Positions 35,031 to 46,102 of a DNA stretch of 64,000 bases are shown one piece after another. The translations under genes were made by a program, and so were the position numbers. A model generated the notes under the pieces. The model saw only the letters and a list, made by a program, of their open reading frames with translations. It did no database searches and was not told the origin of the DNA. Origin of the DNA: Sphagnum compactum (Eukaryota > Bryophyta > Sphagnopsida > Sphagnales); the NCBI GenBank assembly GCA_965153455.1, contig OZ234499.1, forward strand, positions 15,248,271 through 15,312,270, in the 5' to 3' direction. Within the stretch, counting starts at the first letter, position 1, and each line of letters begins with the position of its first letter.

Positions 35031-38000
35031 CCATGCAAAAACAAACCTTATATCTATAAACAAGGATAGAAATCCATCCACAAAAAAATACAAGGCATGT
35101 TAAAAGCAAATGTAAACACACAAAAGGAAAACCAAGACCATCAAAACCATAGTTTGAAATGGAAGACATAATGTTAAAAAAGCATCCTTTGCCACAAATC
35201 AACTAATGATGGAAGTGCACTAGCTACTATGTGTGGAAGAGATGAAGAACTATGATTAAGCGTGGTAGCTTGTTGAAAAATCACAATGGCTTGTGCACGT
35301 TATAGGGCTATTGACATTCGTTGCCTATAATGAAATATAAGCATTGAAGGTACCAGGGAGGTTTGCTAATGGCGAGCTATATATGCATGTACACAAAAAA
35401 TCAGAAAGGAATAAAAACGAAGATGGAGACAATTGTAGGTCTCTATGGCAAGGGGAATGAAATCATTTCCTAGCCTCAATGTATCACAAGCTCATTATTG
35501 TAATACTATAATGTATTAACATAGTCCCCCACATTATTTAAATTGTAATATTTTTAAAATATTCAGTTTTATTCAAAGTAAACCATTATTCCAATAAATC
35601 CGAATTGAATCACAATCAAGTTGTTTGTATAGACCAAATGAAATATTTTTTAAAAATGGGACATTTAATGCTATAATCCATATAAATTAAATTGACAAAT
35701 GGATTCATAACTTTATTTGTTATAAGTTGTTTGTTTAAATTTCCTTTTTCAAAATTCATGTGGATGATTGCCTACCTTAAGTTATGATTTAAAGTGTCAT
35801 TGAAAAAAAAACCGAAAATGGTATGGACTTTTAAATGCCCCATAATTGCCTGATTTTAGAAAGTCCTTTTGGAAAATAAATTTTAACAACTTTCATAACA
35901 TTTTTTCATTAGGTTCTATATTATGTAAATTAACTTTAGATATCTTGTTTTGTTTGAAAATAATAAACTTAAGTTCCTCAAATGCAATGTAAGAAAGCTA
36001 TTTCAATGGGACAATTTTTTTAGTGTTAAAATTTTTGGTCAAAATTAACTCTCATGCAAAAAAATGAACCATTGTAACTTGTAATTACCCTTCAACTGCT
36101 TGTAATATTACTTTTAGCAAGAAATTTGTCTAACCTTACTTCTATTTTAAAAATGAATTGTATTCATAGTGATATGTTGTTAAGAATTTGTAAAAAAGAC
36201 ATACAACAGAAAAACTAAAAATGTATAGAATGTTCTTAAAACACAAATGTTCTTAAAACTATCTTAAAAAAACTCAAACCTATGGATATTTACCAAATGG
36301 TGATGGAAAATAACCATCTAAACAAACTCTTGAAAGAATAAGAATGATTTCTCTTCTATTCCATGAATTAAAAAATATAAGAATAGAATATTTACATTTT
36401 AAAGGTATAAATTACTAGTAAATATACTAGTTATTTAACATTAACATCAATATGACCAATAATTAATTTAAATCAATTAAATGATATTATTTAAATTCAA
36501 ATACAAACTAAATAATTATTAATTACTATTAACCAATGCCCATAAATATTAAGGGTAAAACAATAATTAACTATGGAAATATTGGTTAACAAATTTTCAC
36601 TAACCATTTTTTTGTGGTTTATGAAAATTGATTTCATTTCAATTTCAACTTAATGGGCTCATCTCATATTCATTTTGAAACTCTTGGAGCTACCACATTA
36701 TCTTTATTTATGGTAGTGAAAACACACACCATGGGTTTGAACTTTGTTACAAAATTAAAATTTGACAAGGTTTTTTTTACCTTAATTATATTATTTGACA
36801 GACCTAGGGGTGTGTCACACCCCTAGGGTTTATAATTTGTTACAAAGAAAAAATTAACAAGGTTTTTTACCATCCATAGTACCATTTGACAAACTTATGG
36901 GTGCATTAAGTAGTTAACAAAAATAAATTTTATACTGGATAAATGTCATTTACAAGTAAATAATACTGCAAGTTATAAGTAAATATATTCATTGTGAATT
37001 CCAAGTCAATTGTTTCAGCAGCCATCACATTTGCCATTTAAAAGGTGACAATTGATTGATGTAAACTTTCTTAGGGAACCTTGTTCCCCATTGTTCATAT
37101 TCTTTTAAACATTTGCTTGGTTTGGTTGTTTCAAATAAATGGATTCAAAGCAACAATGAGCTATTTTTGAAAATCTCTTCATGGATTCTAAGGTTATTTT
37201 TTCATTTGGTTTACAATACTTATATTTAACATTAAAAATGACACCATGTGCAAACATGTCTAGAAGAATAATACTTTTTTGAACTAAAGGGTCAAACCTA
37301 TAATCAAGAGCCAAAAAGATTACTTTGAAAAAAAAATAGCAAGTTTTTTCCCAAAAATAACTTTTGCATGCAAATGAATTTGAGAATGAAATTTTTTGTA
37401 ACTTGTTTTAAAAAATATTTCAATTGTCCCCAATGTATCACATTTTTTGCTTAGTCATTATTGAATAAATGTGAATTTTTAAAAGTTTGCTAATACCTTA
37501 CAAATTCAATGTTTCATCTTGAAAGATGATCAAAATTTTAAGTCATCAAAAATTAAATTTTCACATTCTTTAGTTTCATCATACTCTAAGCCATAACTTT
37601 TCCTAATACATCATGTATATTATAACCCATTTATATGTGGTGAAGGCCTTTTGAAGCTCTTAAATTTTAAAGCAAATTTGAAACATTTTTTGAATTTTTA
37701 AAGTTTTAAAGTTCCATATTTTTATAATTATGAATGATTTTTGAGTGTGCTTAATATGTTATTATCGTCTATATTTTTTTCAATGAAAATATTTTTATTA
37801 TACAAGTCCTTTTGATAGTCCCTTGCAAAATTGATTCCATTTAATGCAATAGGTGTACATTTTTAAATGTTCTAAATTAAAATCAAAACTTAAAATTGGA
37901 TCAAATGAATTTTTACTCTAAGTTCCTTGACATTCATATGAGGGAAAAATGACTAACTTGCCATGATTACTATGGTTTTAAATGGTAATAAAAGATAAAT

Positions 38001-38639
38001 GTTTGATTTTGACTAATTATGTCTAACATTTAACACCCTTTTTGATGCACATCTTCGACCTTTTTAGGTTAGCATTGCACAACACATGTTGCTTCCACCA
38101 AGTTCATGTATGCAAATCATGTTTGTGTTTTGGACCTTTTGAGGTCATTGTGATTGAAGCAGCAAAGGTCCACAAATGCCACATGAGAATTTGTGATTGG
38201 TGCACGTGAAAAATTTTATGCACCAATTTTAATTCAATTTTGCATGTATGCATAGGGGTCTCAATGTGCATGTTAAGGCTAGTAAACATCTCACCCAAGA
38301 AGAGGCTATATTTTGCCTTACAAAGTCCTTTACATTGATGTAAAATTTGGAATCGTGAAAGTTTAAAAACTAGTGTCATCTTCATTGTCCTTGAAAGCTA
38401 TAAAACTTGGCAATGTGGTTGCTTTTGCTATTACGAATCGTCAGTTGTTGGGTATAGGAGGTCCATCAATGTGTGGGATGGTGAGCATGAATGAACAATG
38501 CACATTATGGATGACATTGTTTTTGGCATAACACACATGCACATAATTGCAAATGTGCACACCTCATAATCAACTATGTATGGTATATGTATTTTTGTGG
38601 CTAGGGTTTTATGAGATTGTGATTTGAAACCAACAACTG
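35031..38639. other. AT-rich intergenic DNA
   Basis: Nothing beyond AT-rich sequence and short chance open frames was seen. Confidence 0.5.
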
Positions 38640-38825
38640 AAGAGGTCTAGGTCCAATTACCAAGGTTAAAATCTTTAGACACTTGGAAGCAAGGAAATGA
38701 GGAGGTCTTGGTTTAGTTATTGGGGTTAATAAAATCCTTGGAAAACTAAAAGTAAGGAGATGAAGAGGTCCAAGTCCAATTACTATGCCCCATAACAAAT
38801 CCTTGGGAAGCGACTTGAATTAGTC
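38640..38825 (+). repeat. Three-unit tandem repeat, about 60 bp
   Basis: Units start near 38640, 38699 and 38762. Each reads approximately 'gaagaggtc..ggtccaattac..' and then 'aatccttgg.aa...aag'. The units are diverged. They lie just before the telomere-like tract. Confidence 0.65.
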
Positions 38826-38886
38826 ATTTTGTTGATATGTTTTCCAATGTTAGTTTGGTTTAGTTTTCAATATTAGTTTTTAAATA

Positions 38887-38912
38887 TTGGGTTTAGGGTT
38901 TAGGGTTTAGGG
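38887..38912 (+). repeat. Interstitial telomere-like tract
   Basis: Three consecutive plant-type TTTAGGG units are present, with a further degenerate 'tttagggtta' about 15 bp downstream. Other short TTTAGGG-like stretches occur near 945-962 and 44905-44935. Length is far below that of a functional telomere. Confidence 0.85.
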
Positions 38913-39029
38913 CTGGTGACATGAAGGTTTAGGGTTATGGCAAGGTGGGGTGATTTGGACATTGTTAGGAATGGAAAATCCCACATTTTCACCCACCCCG
39001 AAATAATGAGGAACATCATAGTCGAAGTT

Positions 39030-42000
39030 CGATGTTGAAATGGCCCCCATGGTCATCTCATCATCCTATCATTTCCATCCTTTTTATTTTGCTTCAACTA
39101 GTCTCTTCACCTTCACATGGTATGTCAACACATTCCACTATTCATTTGCTACATGAATCACGAAGACCTCCTCACCCATTAGTGTCCACATGTACCCCCT
39201 TTCTATGGTTTTATGTTTTGTGTCCCACATGTGGTCACTTTTATGTGATAGGGGTGAGATTAACTCATTATTAGTTAGCATGTTTCGTTTGTAGACAATC
39301 ATTAATTATAGGGGTCATGATGCTTTCAAAATTATTATGTTCCCCCCTTTTTTCTGTTTGGGCATGGATTGCATTTGTAAATATCAATTGATAGCTTCCA
39401 CTCAAGTTTATCACACCCCTATTCATACTATCATATTCCATATGTTTTTTTGTGTCAATGTTGAGTGTGCCTTACGTATTCTTTTAATTCGTATTGCCCC
39501 AAACCTGTCCAACATTGTAGCTTGGAATGCAATTTTGTTTTCGTTTTTTTGGCGTTTGTATTTTTCTTCACAAGGTGGTGAGAAAGGCCACCAAAAGACT
39601 TGCACCTACCTTTGTTGATATATAGCAAGTGCTTGGAGACACTATAAGAGGAACAATAAATAAAACCCATGTTTAGTTTCCTAGAGATTATTGGACATGT
39701 CTTCGAATGTTTATCCACTTCCATTGGCATGATGGACATTTGCACATGTAAGAAAATATGTTCAAACAATGTGTGCATTGGCTCCAAGCATTTTGGCATC
39801 CCATCCGATGAGACCATGACAACCTTTTGCCTTTTTCATTGATTGGCAAAGTTCGATTTCGCTCTTTTTGTTAATGATTTGAATATAGACACAAAGGTTA
39901 CTTTAGACCAAGAGTTCTTTATTTTTGGTTTGGCACGTTCACCGCATCTTTCATTTAAATATCCTTTAGGTAAGGTGTATGAACTTTTATTAGATAGATG
40001 ACTTTACAATTGGTTTTGATTTCTTTTTGAGGTATCTGGGCACATTGCTTGTGGTCGCGTTCCCCCATCCATATCACAACATCATGCTTATTAAATTTGG
40101 AAAAATAGATCAGCATCAATATCCATCCCATCGTAATTGGAAAGATGACCTATTGGTTAGTCAACCCCTAAGGTGAACACTTGCCATTCAATTTAGGGAT
40201 ACATTTGTGAAACATTTTAATCTTCATTATTTGGTGTGGTGACATGGGTCAAGTGTGAAACGGTGGTTCACAAGGTTTGTACTATGTTAAATTTCATTGA
40301 AATTGGGTGGTATTACAAATGGACACTCGTAATGCCTTCAATTCCGCATCATGAACAACCATTTTTCAAGAACTATGGTATTTTACTAGTATCTTGGATT
40401 AATTTTCCTATTTGTTTGATGATTGTATGTATGCCCATCCCCATTAGATTTATTGCAAGCTTCTTGACATGAAGATTTCATAGGCATTTCGTTCGAGTAT
40501 AATAGACAACAGGGGGATCCTTTGGGTGGAATGTTGTTCACCTTAATACATCTTTGCGCTTTTTGCCTTACTATAGCAGCCCACCTTACTTGTGTTTTTC
40601 CTTCACTCATCAATGATATGCATATTGTTGGTCTTGTCTCAAATGTGGTACTTGCCTTTTTATGATTGCATGTGAAATTTCAGCATTAGACCTATCCTAT
40701 TAATCAATGAAATGTATAACTTGGTTTCCACAAGGATTACACCTGTCCATATCACTTCTTCTAGGCTTTCTTACACCTGACATAGGTTTATGTGTTTTAA
40801 GTGCACTTATGGGTTTTATGCCATTTGTGGAATCCTTTGTCACATAGGCGCTTCATGAGGATCGCAACATAATAACTAGCATCCCTATGCTTGTAAATCC
40901 ACAACGCTTTGTTATGCCCAATTCCTTTGTTATTTACTACATATTGTATTTTTGTCTTCATGTATTTGGTAGCATTGCACTAAGTTTGATTTCCATACCA
41001 TGGCTATGTTGAAGAAGTTTTTGGGCGTAGGATCTTTCGACATTACAATTGGTCATTTGGTCTATCGTCAAGTCATTTTATTTGTCTTCCATGGGGGTTG
41101 AACCTTCCCTAAGTGATTCAACTTGTTGGCCCACCTTCTTGAAATGTTGGATTTTAATCATTCCTACATTTGTTGCTCATTTCTAGCGAGATTATCACTC
41201 TACTCCTCTCAATGCGGTGGCACATGTCAAGATCAACACCTTTCCCTTTTCGTGGGCATTGTGGGATACTTGAATTTTATTACTCGATGTTGTTAGTTCT
41301 TAAGTTCCCCCTTTTGAAAGTCTTGTGGTATAATCGTATTTTCCCTTACAAGCTTTTTTGGGGACCATCAACATGAAAAGGAATTTTCCATAGTTTTAAT
41401 AAAAGTTTCTTCAGACACCACGTGAACATGTCTTCAATCTTGTGTAAGTCTAATTATGAGTGTTTGGTTATTAGCCCATCTTATCACACTTGCATTTAGT
41501 TTGTCCTTGGCTCACTTCTTTTCAACATTATGTATCCACCTTGGCTTACCACATCTTATAGGTGCACATGTATTTCATGGTTGTCAATGTGGACATACCA
41601 TTGATGGTTTGGTTATCCATTTCTTTGGTGTTCGTGCGGGAGTGAACACATTGCAACTCACAATACTTTTCAAAATACCATTGTAACTATTGTTTTGGAG
41701 AGTGGAACACATATTTTAAAATGTTTTTCACCTTTTCCCCATCACATTTAATGTCAAAGTCAATATTCTTATCACCAAAGATGACTTTTGAACCTTAGTG
41801 GAAGTTGTCATAGCTAATTTGACTTGTTCAAATATGGTACAATATGTATCATCCATGACAATGCATGCAATGACAATTGTTATGCAAGAAGAAACACAAT
41901 CATAAATTAAGAGATGACTTCATTCCCCTTGCCATAGAGACTTTTCATTTTGACTTCTTTTTTATTTCTTATGTTCAAACTCATCATCAATGGTCTTCTT

Positions 42001-42120
42001 TAGTTCCTATGATGATATTTCTTGTTACTGACAATGTGCGTCCATAGCCCTCTAACATGTATAGGTGCTTGAGAGGCATTCCTCATCTCTTCCACACATC
42101 GTAACCAATGCACCTCCTTT
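39030..42120 (+). pseudogene. Degenerate non-LTR (LINE-like) retrotransposon
   Basis: Frame-broken translation gives parts in the expected order. A Cys/His finger-like piece CPTCGHFYV lies near 39220. KVYELLLDR and SGHIACGRVPPS follow at about 39970-40080, then CETVVHKVCTMLNF at about 40258. The reverse transcriptase block QGDPLGG sits at 40510-40530 with CVFPSLINDMHIVG ending near 40632, the last corresponding to the active-site strand. After 40980 it is homologous to the shorter relic at 25680-26640, including a decayed CQCGH...G cluster near 41583. A later DDFIPLAIETF piece is at about 41911. Stops and frameshifts are frequent, so the copy cannot move. Element limits are estimates. Confidence 0.8.
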
Positions 42121-43300
42121 AGTAGCCAATCCTTTTTAAAAATTATATACAAGGTTTTTCTTCTTTATAGAGTCTAGGGTTGGTGATGGTCTTACTAGAT
42201 ATTAAACCTGTATGTCAACGGCACAATAGTAGGGTGCGACAGTTGTAATGGGTTTTCTTTTTAACAAAAGAACCATGGTGGCTTTATTAGAAGGCTAAAA
42301 ACTCCATGGCTTTGTGTTGATATAGGCTAGGGTTGGGATTATAACTTGTCTAAAGACCTCTTGCAACAAGAGAAAACCCCTCTCACCCCCACACACCTCC
42401 TCACCCCCCCTCCAAACAATGGTTAACCCTGGTTCTAGTTACATTGTTTTTCAAAAGACATGTATAAGGGTTTCAGTTTGCCACATAAATAGAACCAGGA
42501 ATTCTGATTCTTTAAAAAATAATCCAGTTCAGATTGTGAAAAGCAGACCCAATTCCTACTAAAAAAAATGGGAGGGATCTAATCCTAAAGGAACCCTTCC
42601 CTTCCTACTCATCATGATATATATGTATGCTGGGTTAAAGAACATGTCTACCTTGTGCTTTACAATGGGTAGAGCTGGGGGAGATGCTCTCCTAAATGTG
42701 GGGCCAAACTGAACCTAATTGCCTTGTTGTATAGGCCTCTTTACTTGTGGGAATTCCCTCACCTTAAGGCTTTACCTTAGACCACAACCCTAAAAAAAAA
42801 AAAAAACAATCTTTGAGGTTTGGTCTCACTCCCGTCATTGGTGAGATGATTGGATTAGATTCCGTGAAAGATTATGAGATCATGATTATGTTGATACACC
42901 GTTGTTGGCGTGATCGAATTGCCCATGTTGATGCAAGATGTACACAAGATAGTGGGCATGATAAAGGTATTGTTGGCATCTAGATTTTGGAACTAATGTA
43001 GGATTTTGGCACCTCGTGTAGGATTCGTGTGAGAACCTTACACGCATAATAAGGTGCCTTCACATTAAGAGCAAAAGGCATTGGTCACAAGTTTGTTGCA
43101 ACTTGACCAACTTATGTATGACGGAGGAGACCAAAGATCTGAATACAAATTCATGTTTTTATCTTTTTACTCTTTTAACCTTTTGCATTATTTGCCCTTG
43201 ACATGTTCAATTCACCACCCAGAGTAGACAAGGGCCGTGTCAAGCTGTGGCCTTGCCATTTACATTAAAAGGTAACTCAAGGGAAAAGAAGAATTATGAA
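42121..43300. other. Intergenic DNA without a recognised gene
   Basis: Sequence is less AT-rich than its surroundings, with an A run at about 42793-42806. No translation gave a recognisable family. Confidence 0.4.
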
Positions 43301-43630
43301 AAACTCAAATATCTCACCATGCCAAAATTATGATCTTCAAAACAATCCTCTAAAAGAAACCAAAATCCTTCAAGATATTATTATAACTCTCTTATAACTA
43401 ATCTCAAGTTTCAACACAAGCCAAAATATTGCCTTTCAAAAATCCTCATATAAATATAGACCTAAAACTCAAATATCTCACCATGCAAAAATATGATCTT
43501 CAAAACAATCCTCTAAAAGAAACCAAAATCCTTCAAGATATTATTATAACTCTACTATAACTAATCTCAAGTTTCAACACAAGCCAAAATATTGCCTTTC
43601 AAAAATCCTCATATAATAAAAATAGACCTA
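43301..43630 (+). repeat. Two-unit tandem duplication, 164 bp
   Basis: 'aaactcaaatatctcaccat' begins at 43301 and again at 43465. The two units are nearly identical across their length, differing by a few single-base changes and short indels. This is the most recent-looking duplication in the gene desert. Confidence 0.93.
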
Positions 43631-45664
43631 TTATTATTACCTAGGGGCCAAAATCCCTGAAGCCACTATACTCTATAATGAATCTAAAACACAATATCCT
43701 TGCCTTGGTAGGCAAGGCCAACAAAAGGCACAAGCATACATGAACAATTGTAAAATACATTAAGGTAGGAATTGGTCCTCAAATACTAATCACAAATATG
43801 GCCTCTAGGGTTTGTACTAAGGCCATATTTGTGCTAAGCCTTGGTCCATTCATGTCCATCTAATAAGAATTTATAATTTTCAAGAAATGACCCCTAGACC
43901 CGAAAAATAAAGAAGGGGAGCTCAAATTTACTTGTATTTGCATGTGGGTTGTTCACACACACACAAGGGGATTATCAATTGCCTCATCAGACCCTAAGTC
44001 TAATTTGTCCATGCATATCTAACCCTAAGTCATTGAAGTTTTGCTAGTTCTAGACATGCCACGTAGAACACATGTCAAACGCTTGGGCTTGATGTAAAAA
44101 GCTCGAGCGCCATGTCAAAAGTTTAGACCCAAGTCCAAGAGGCATGGCCTACGGTATTTGTACGGGTATCTGTTGTATGGCATGCTTTGTATGCCCATCT
44201 ACCACCCCCCACAAATCTTCATGGTTGTTGCAGGCGAAATTCATATTTTCTCAAACAATCCTTCACTTCTGACTCTCAAGACTCTTCTTTCCAAATGTTG
44301 CTCTCCAAATGTTGCTCCTGCTCTGCATATACTGAAATATATACTGACAGATATATACTTCACAAACTCTTTTACTTTGCAACACATTTGTTGTGGATAA
44401 AGTCACAGAGTTGCAAAGTTTGATTGATTGATTGAATGTAACCAACAAATCATACTTTGAGTCTTGATGTGTTAAAGTCAGAGCTCACCCAAATCCTTGG
44501 CAACCTGTTCTACCCATCCAAGGAATCCCATTGAAGTGTTGTGAGGACTTGTGCTCTGTTGGTGTAAAGAAATGGGCAATGAAGCTTTTTGGTTGCGTCA
44601 TGTTGGGATCTGTTTTTGAAGCAGTTTTAGTGGTGGGGTTCACAACTACCATCCGCCCTTTTAGTGTCGGGCTGCCATGCACATTCGCAACAACAGAGAA
44701 AGTAGTCTTTCTTTTGTTGTTGCAGTGTGCGAATAGCATAACCCAACTTTATGTACATTGTAGTACTTGTGACTGATGCTTGTCTTTAAACAATTCTCAA
44801 AAGAGCGAGTGTGAAAATACAAAAAAAAACATCGACCTAATTTAGTTCTGCTCACCAAATGTTGTTCAACTTCGTTACCGCAACAAATTTCAAATGTAAA
44901 AAAGTTTAGGATTTAGGGTTTTAGGGTTTGAGGTTGACTTGACCATGCAAAATCTTGAAATATTTGGATTGGCCCTGTTAAACCTTTTTTTTAAATAATT
45001 AATTATTTCGATGAAATCTGCTAATTATCAGTCGTAGGTACAATATCTGAAACACTTAAAAACAAATTCACCCATGCCTGATATGTGGACGGGTGTATTT
45101 AATTTATTATCTTATAATGTAATCGAAGTGATGATCATCCATAGGAAGATGTAAGGAAAATGGCAATCACCTCTAGGAAGATTTAGCCTAATCTGGCTAT
45201 AAACCAGATATGAAGTGCACATTTTAAAAACATTCTATATATACTCATGGTTTACACACTGAAAAACCCAATAAAATAAATCTGGCAATTTTTAACTAAT
45301 TTTTTTCTCACTACTAATAATGATTGAAAATTCGAAAACCCTCTGAAATCATTTCATTTTTTAAATTTTTTTATTTCACTTTGTGGCAAGAAAATTCCAA
45401 TAGAAATAACATTGATGTGAACACTTATTGACTTTACCACATCCAAAAAAAAAAGTTTGCACATTATTATTTCCCCCCTCGCACCCCCATCAATAAACAT
45501 GAAATACTAGACAATGTAGAGTGAGGATCAATTGAATGTCACCCACCACATGGACCAAAAACGTGTGATCGACCAATCAAACCCAATTCATACCTATATA
45601 TTGTGCCTTTTTGGAAGGTATCATATTTAGTGCATATATACAAGTTGGAACTCAATTGTGTGTG
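43631..45664. other. Intergenic DNA; unassigned GC-richer patch at 44460-44860
   Basis: Most is AT-rich. The patch at about 44460-44860 is less AT-rich and open in overlapping frames on both strands (84 codons minus, 81 codons plus), but I recognise neither product and see no splice-consistent neighbours. A telomere-like 'tttagggttttagggttt' stretch lies near 44915. Confidence 0.4.
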
Positions 45665-46066
45665 CAATTTGTAAGAGTTTTTGAACAATTTCTCATTATC
45701 TTGGTACATATAATTTGTATCTCCCCACTCCTCATATGGGCCTTTAGCAATCTCCCCCATGTACTTCCAACAACTCCACAAAAGGCCACAAAAGTGTGCA
45801 TTAAAGTTTTTATCTCCTTTTGGGGGCTAACTATGTATTGATGTTGTTGAGTTGAGCAAAATTTGTTAGAGTTTTTTTTGTGCATCTTTTCTTATGTAGG
45901 TACCTAATTTGCATCTCCCAACCTCATATTGGGCCTCTAGCAATCTTCCCCCCCATGTACTTCCAACAACTGCACAAAAGGCCACAAAAGTGTGCATTAA
46001 AGTTTTAAGGGGGCTGAGTGGAGCGAATTTGTGAGAGTGTTTTTTGGTGCATCTTTCTTTGTCACG
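45665..46066 (+). promoter_or_regulatory. Tandemly duplicated promoter-proximal segment of the starch synthase gene
   Basis: 'aatttgt.agagttttt' begins at 45665, 45859 and 46026. 'taatttg.atctccc' begins at 45711 and 45905, a 194-bp offset. The units share 'ccatgtacttccaacaact' and 'aaaggccacaaaagtgtg'. The third unit is cut short and the second has lost about 27 bp. The array ends about 35 bp before the start codon, so it lies in the promoter and probably the 5' UTR. Any effect on transcription is inference. Confidence 0.8.
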
Positions 46067-46102
46067 GGGTGATCAGCCTATCCGCCATCGCCGTCGCTTC
46101 CC

